This document shows, piece after piece, positions 62,640 through 64,000 of a stretch of 64,000 nt of DNA; position 1 is the stretch's first letter, and every line of letters starts with the position of its first letter. This stretch comes from Apophysomyces variabilis (lineage: Eukaryota; Mucoromycota; Mucoromycetes; Mucorales; Mucoraceae), in assembly GCA_002749535.1 (NCBI GenBank), contig MZZL01000399.1, forward strand, positions 124,001 to 188,000. Reading direction: 5' to 3'. The notes beneath the pieces were generated by a model. That model was not told where the DNA came from, searched no databases, and saw only the letters and a list, made by a program, of their open reading frames with translations. A program made the translations under genes and the position numbers.

Positions 62640-63074
62640 TTTTTTTGTATCCGAGATATCATCAACACTGTCCTCACCAGATTCAATGCGCCCTGCGAAC
62701 TTGCGCTTGTAAAGGAAGCCAACTGCGATTTCTGCGCACGACGTTGTATTCTTATCTCAAGTACAACTTTGCAAGCGCATCTATCCGAACAGATGCATCC
62801 GTTGGCCGCCCTGGGGCACTTTATCTCTTCTGAAGCCCAGTCAGCTCTTATGGTTCAGTTTGGGTTGACGGACACCACCGTCAAACTATTGTACACTGTA
62901 GCAAAGGAGCATCTGCAAGTCATCTGCGGCCAAGAAGACGAAAAGCTTCAAGAGATATACCATATCTGTCAAAACCTTGAGGGACAATTAGCCAAAATCA
63001 AACAATCCAAATTGGAAAGGTCCACGACGAGAGCAATACGGAAGGGAAAGGGTAGAGGAAGAAAACCAAAATGA
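62640..63074 (+). CDS. Hypothetical protein, paralog A of an inverted gene pair
   Basis: Open frame with no suitable ATG near its start; an upstream exon is probable. The protein contains CDFCARRCILI (two Cys pairs), HLSEQMHPLAALGHFI, TVKLLYTVAKEHLQVI and EDEKLQEIYHICQNLEGQLA (helical, coiled-coil-like), then a strongly basic tail RKGKGRGRKPK that could bind DNA or serve as a nuclear signal. It is clearly related to the minus-strand gene at 63579-63960. I do not recognise the family and give no function. Confidence 0.5.
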   Translation, partial: FFCIRDIINTVLTRFNAPCELALVKEANCDFCARRCILISSTTLQAHLSEQMHPLAALGHFISSEAQSALMVQFGLTDTTVKLLYTVAKEHLQVICGQEDEKLQEIYHICQNLEGQLAKIKQSKLERSTTRAIRKGKGRGRKPK

Positions 63075-63372
63075 AATAAAGAGAAGATCTTTTAGAAGAA
63101 GAATGCTGATTTTTTTTCTTTTTTAACGTTTTTAAAACATTTTACTTTTCTTTTTTTTTTTATAATTATAACATAGACAGGTCAAGATGGAGTGCTGATG
63201 AGGGCCGAGCTTTTAGAAGCTGGTTTAGGATGTAGGAGATCGGAGCAGCAGTGACAGAGGTCGAGAGCCTCATACATGTGTTGTATTGGGATGGATAATT
63301 GATAAGACACAGAGGCTCAAACAAGACAAGTACGTTGAGACTACTGTTTATTCCTGAAAGAAGGATAATGAA
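63075..63372. other. Spacer between the convergent paralogs
   Basis: About 300 bp of AT-rich sequence with long T and A tracts, presumably 3' UTRs. Nothing else seen. Confidence 0.5.
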
Positions 63373-63960
63373 CTAAGAACCCGTTTGAAAGCGTTCATCA
63401 TACTCTACGACCAAGTGTAAGTGTTCCTCATTAGAGGGTTGGCTTCTTCCCATATTGCGTTTCAAGTGTTGCAATGGTGACGTTTCAGGTATCAATGTTG
63501 TTTCCATTGCCATCGTACACTTCCGTTTTTGGTGTTGTAGATATCGTGCAGCGTCATCGATGTAAAGTACTGCCTTATTCACGGAGCTGGTGTGCCTTTC
63601 CTTGATACAGTCCTTGATTTTCTATAGCTGATTCTTAGTGTGTCGCAGATATCTTTTATTCCTTGCAGTTTCTCGTCTTCTGCGGCAGACAAATGTTCTA
63701 AGTATTTGCGCGCGACCGTGTACAGCAATTTCATAGTACTTTCGTATCGCCCATGTCGTAGCTGTTGCATTGAGTCGGCTTGTGCGCATGAAAAGATCCC
63801 GTGCGCCGCCAACGGGTTGAGTTCCGCTGATAAATGTTCGATAGTCAAGGCCTCCCATGATACCAACAAACACCGGCGTGCCCAGAACTGATAGACTACT
63901 TATTTGGCAAACGATAGATCGCTGCACAGCATCGCTCTGCTCAAGACGGGCCTTGTTATG
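63373..63960 (-). CDS. Hypothetical protein, paralog B of an inverted gene pair (partial model)
   Basis: Main open piece 63960-63579 (minus) contains FWARRCLLVSWEAL, HLSAELNPLAAHGIF, TMKLLYTVARKYLEHLS and EDEKLQGIKDICDTLR, aligned block for block with paralog A but lacking its basic tail. A second open piece, 63582-63373, with YIDDAARYLQHQKRKCTMAM and EEHLHLVVEYDERFQTGS, may be the next exon. The 5' end probably lies at or beyond the window edge. Function unknown. Confidence 0.45.
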
Positions 63961-64000
63961 TTGGAGACACCCACGATCAGCAGGAATGAAATCGGGCTAT

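Overview
The window looks like nuclear DNA of a fungus, most likely a mucoromycete (Mucorales-like). The evidence is many short spliceosomal introns (about 50-100 nt, GT..AG), a class IV-type chitin synthase, a Tps2-type trehalose enzyme, fungal pantothenate and polyamine-transporter-like genes, a Crinkler-like relic of the kind I recall from Mucoromycota, and many Tc1-like, hAT-like and Helitron remnants. I saw no rRNA, tRNA or CRISPR array. There is one assembly gap (17062-17790).

Layout. 0-15.4 kb is a gene-dense core block: USP7/Ubp15 deubiquitinase (+, 5' end outside the window), a two-exon MFS drug/polyamine transporter (+), a six-exon chitin synthase (-) and trehalose-6-phosphate synthase/phosphatase (-). 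15.4-27.1 kb is an accessory, transposon-rich block: five Tc1-like DD34E elements or relics, an hAT-like MITE sitting in a zinc-finger pseudogene, a foldback element, and one normal gene (ANKRD40-like, 21.7-22.6 kb). 27.2-28.6 kb holds eEF1B-gamma. 29.3-32.5 kb holds a Crinkler-like pseudogene, an unidentified relic and a 439-bp CACTA-like MITE. 32.5-56.3 kb is a long core block: TMEM70/TMEM186-like mitochondrial protein (-) and pantoate-beta-alanine ligase (+) sharing a 164-bp divergent promoter, PP2A B'' subunit (+), ACC-synthase-like aminotransferase (-), a compact same-strand run of SIRT1-like sirtuin, FYVE+ARM protein and exportin-7, an F-box protein and a bestrophin/UPF0187 channel. 56.4-64 kb is accessory again: Helitron helicase remnant, an intronless metzincin gene, a dead Tc1 element, zinc-finger and family relics, a second hAT-like MITE, and an inverted pair of paralogous genes of unknown function.

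How the genes work together. The core genes are ordinary housekeeping functions (ubiquitin recycling, cell wall and trehalose synthesis, translation elongation, CoA precursor synthesis, phosphatase and sirtuin signalling, nuclear export, endosomal trafficking) and do not form one pathway or biosynthetic cluster. For most multi-exon genes every proposed splice junction keeps the reading frame from ATG to stop, which is the main internal check on the models; all of this was done by eye. I found no convincing new multi-gene system. The most unusual material is in the mobile elements, the boundary between a Tc1 element and the trehalose gene, the inverted paralog pair at the right end, and the duplicated contig ends around the gap.
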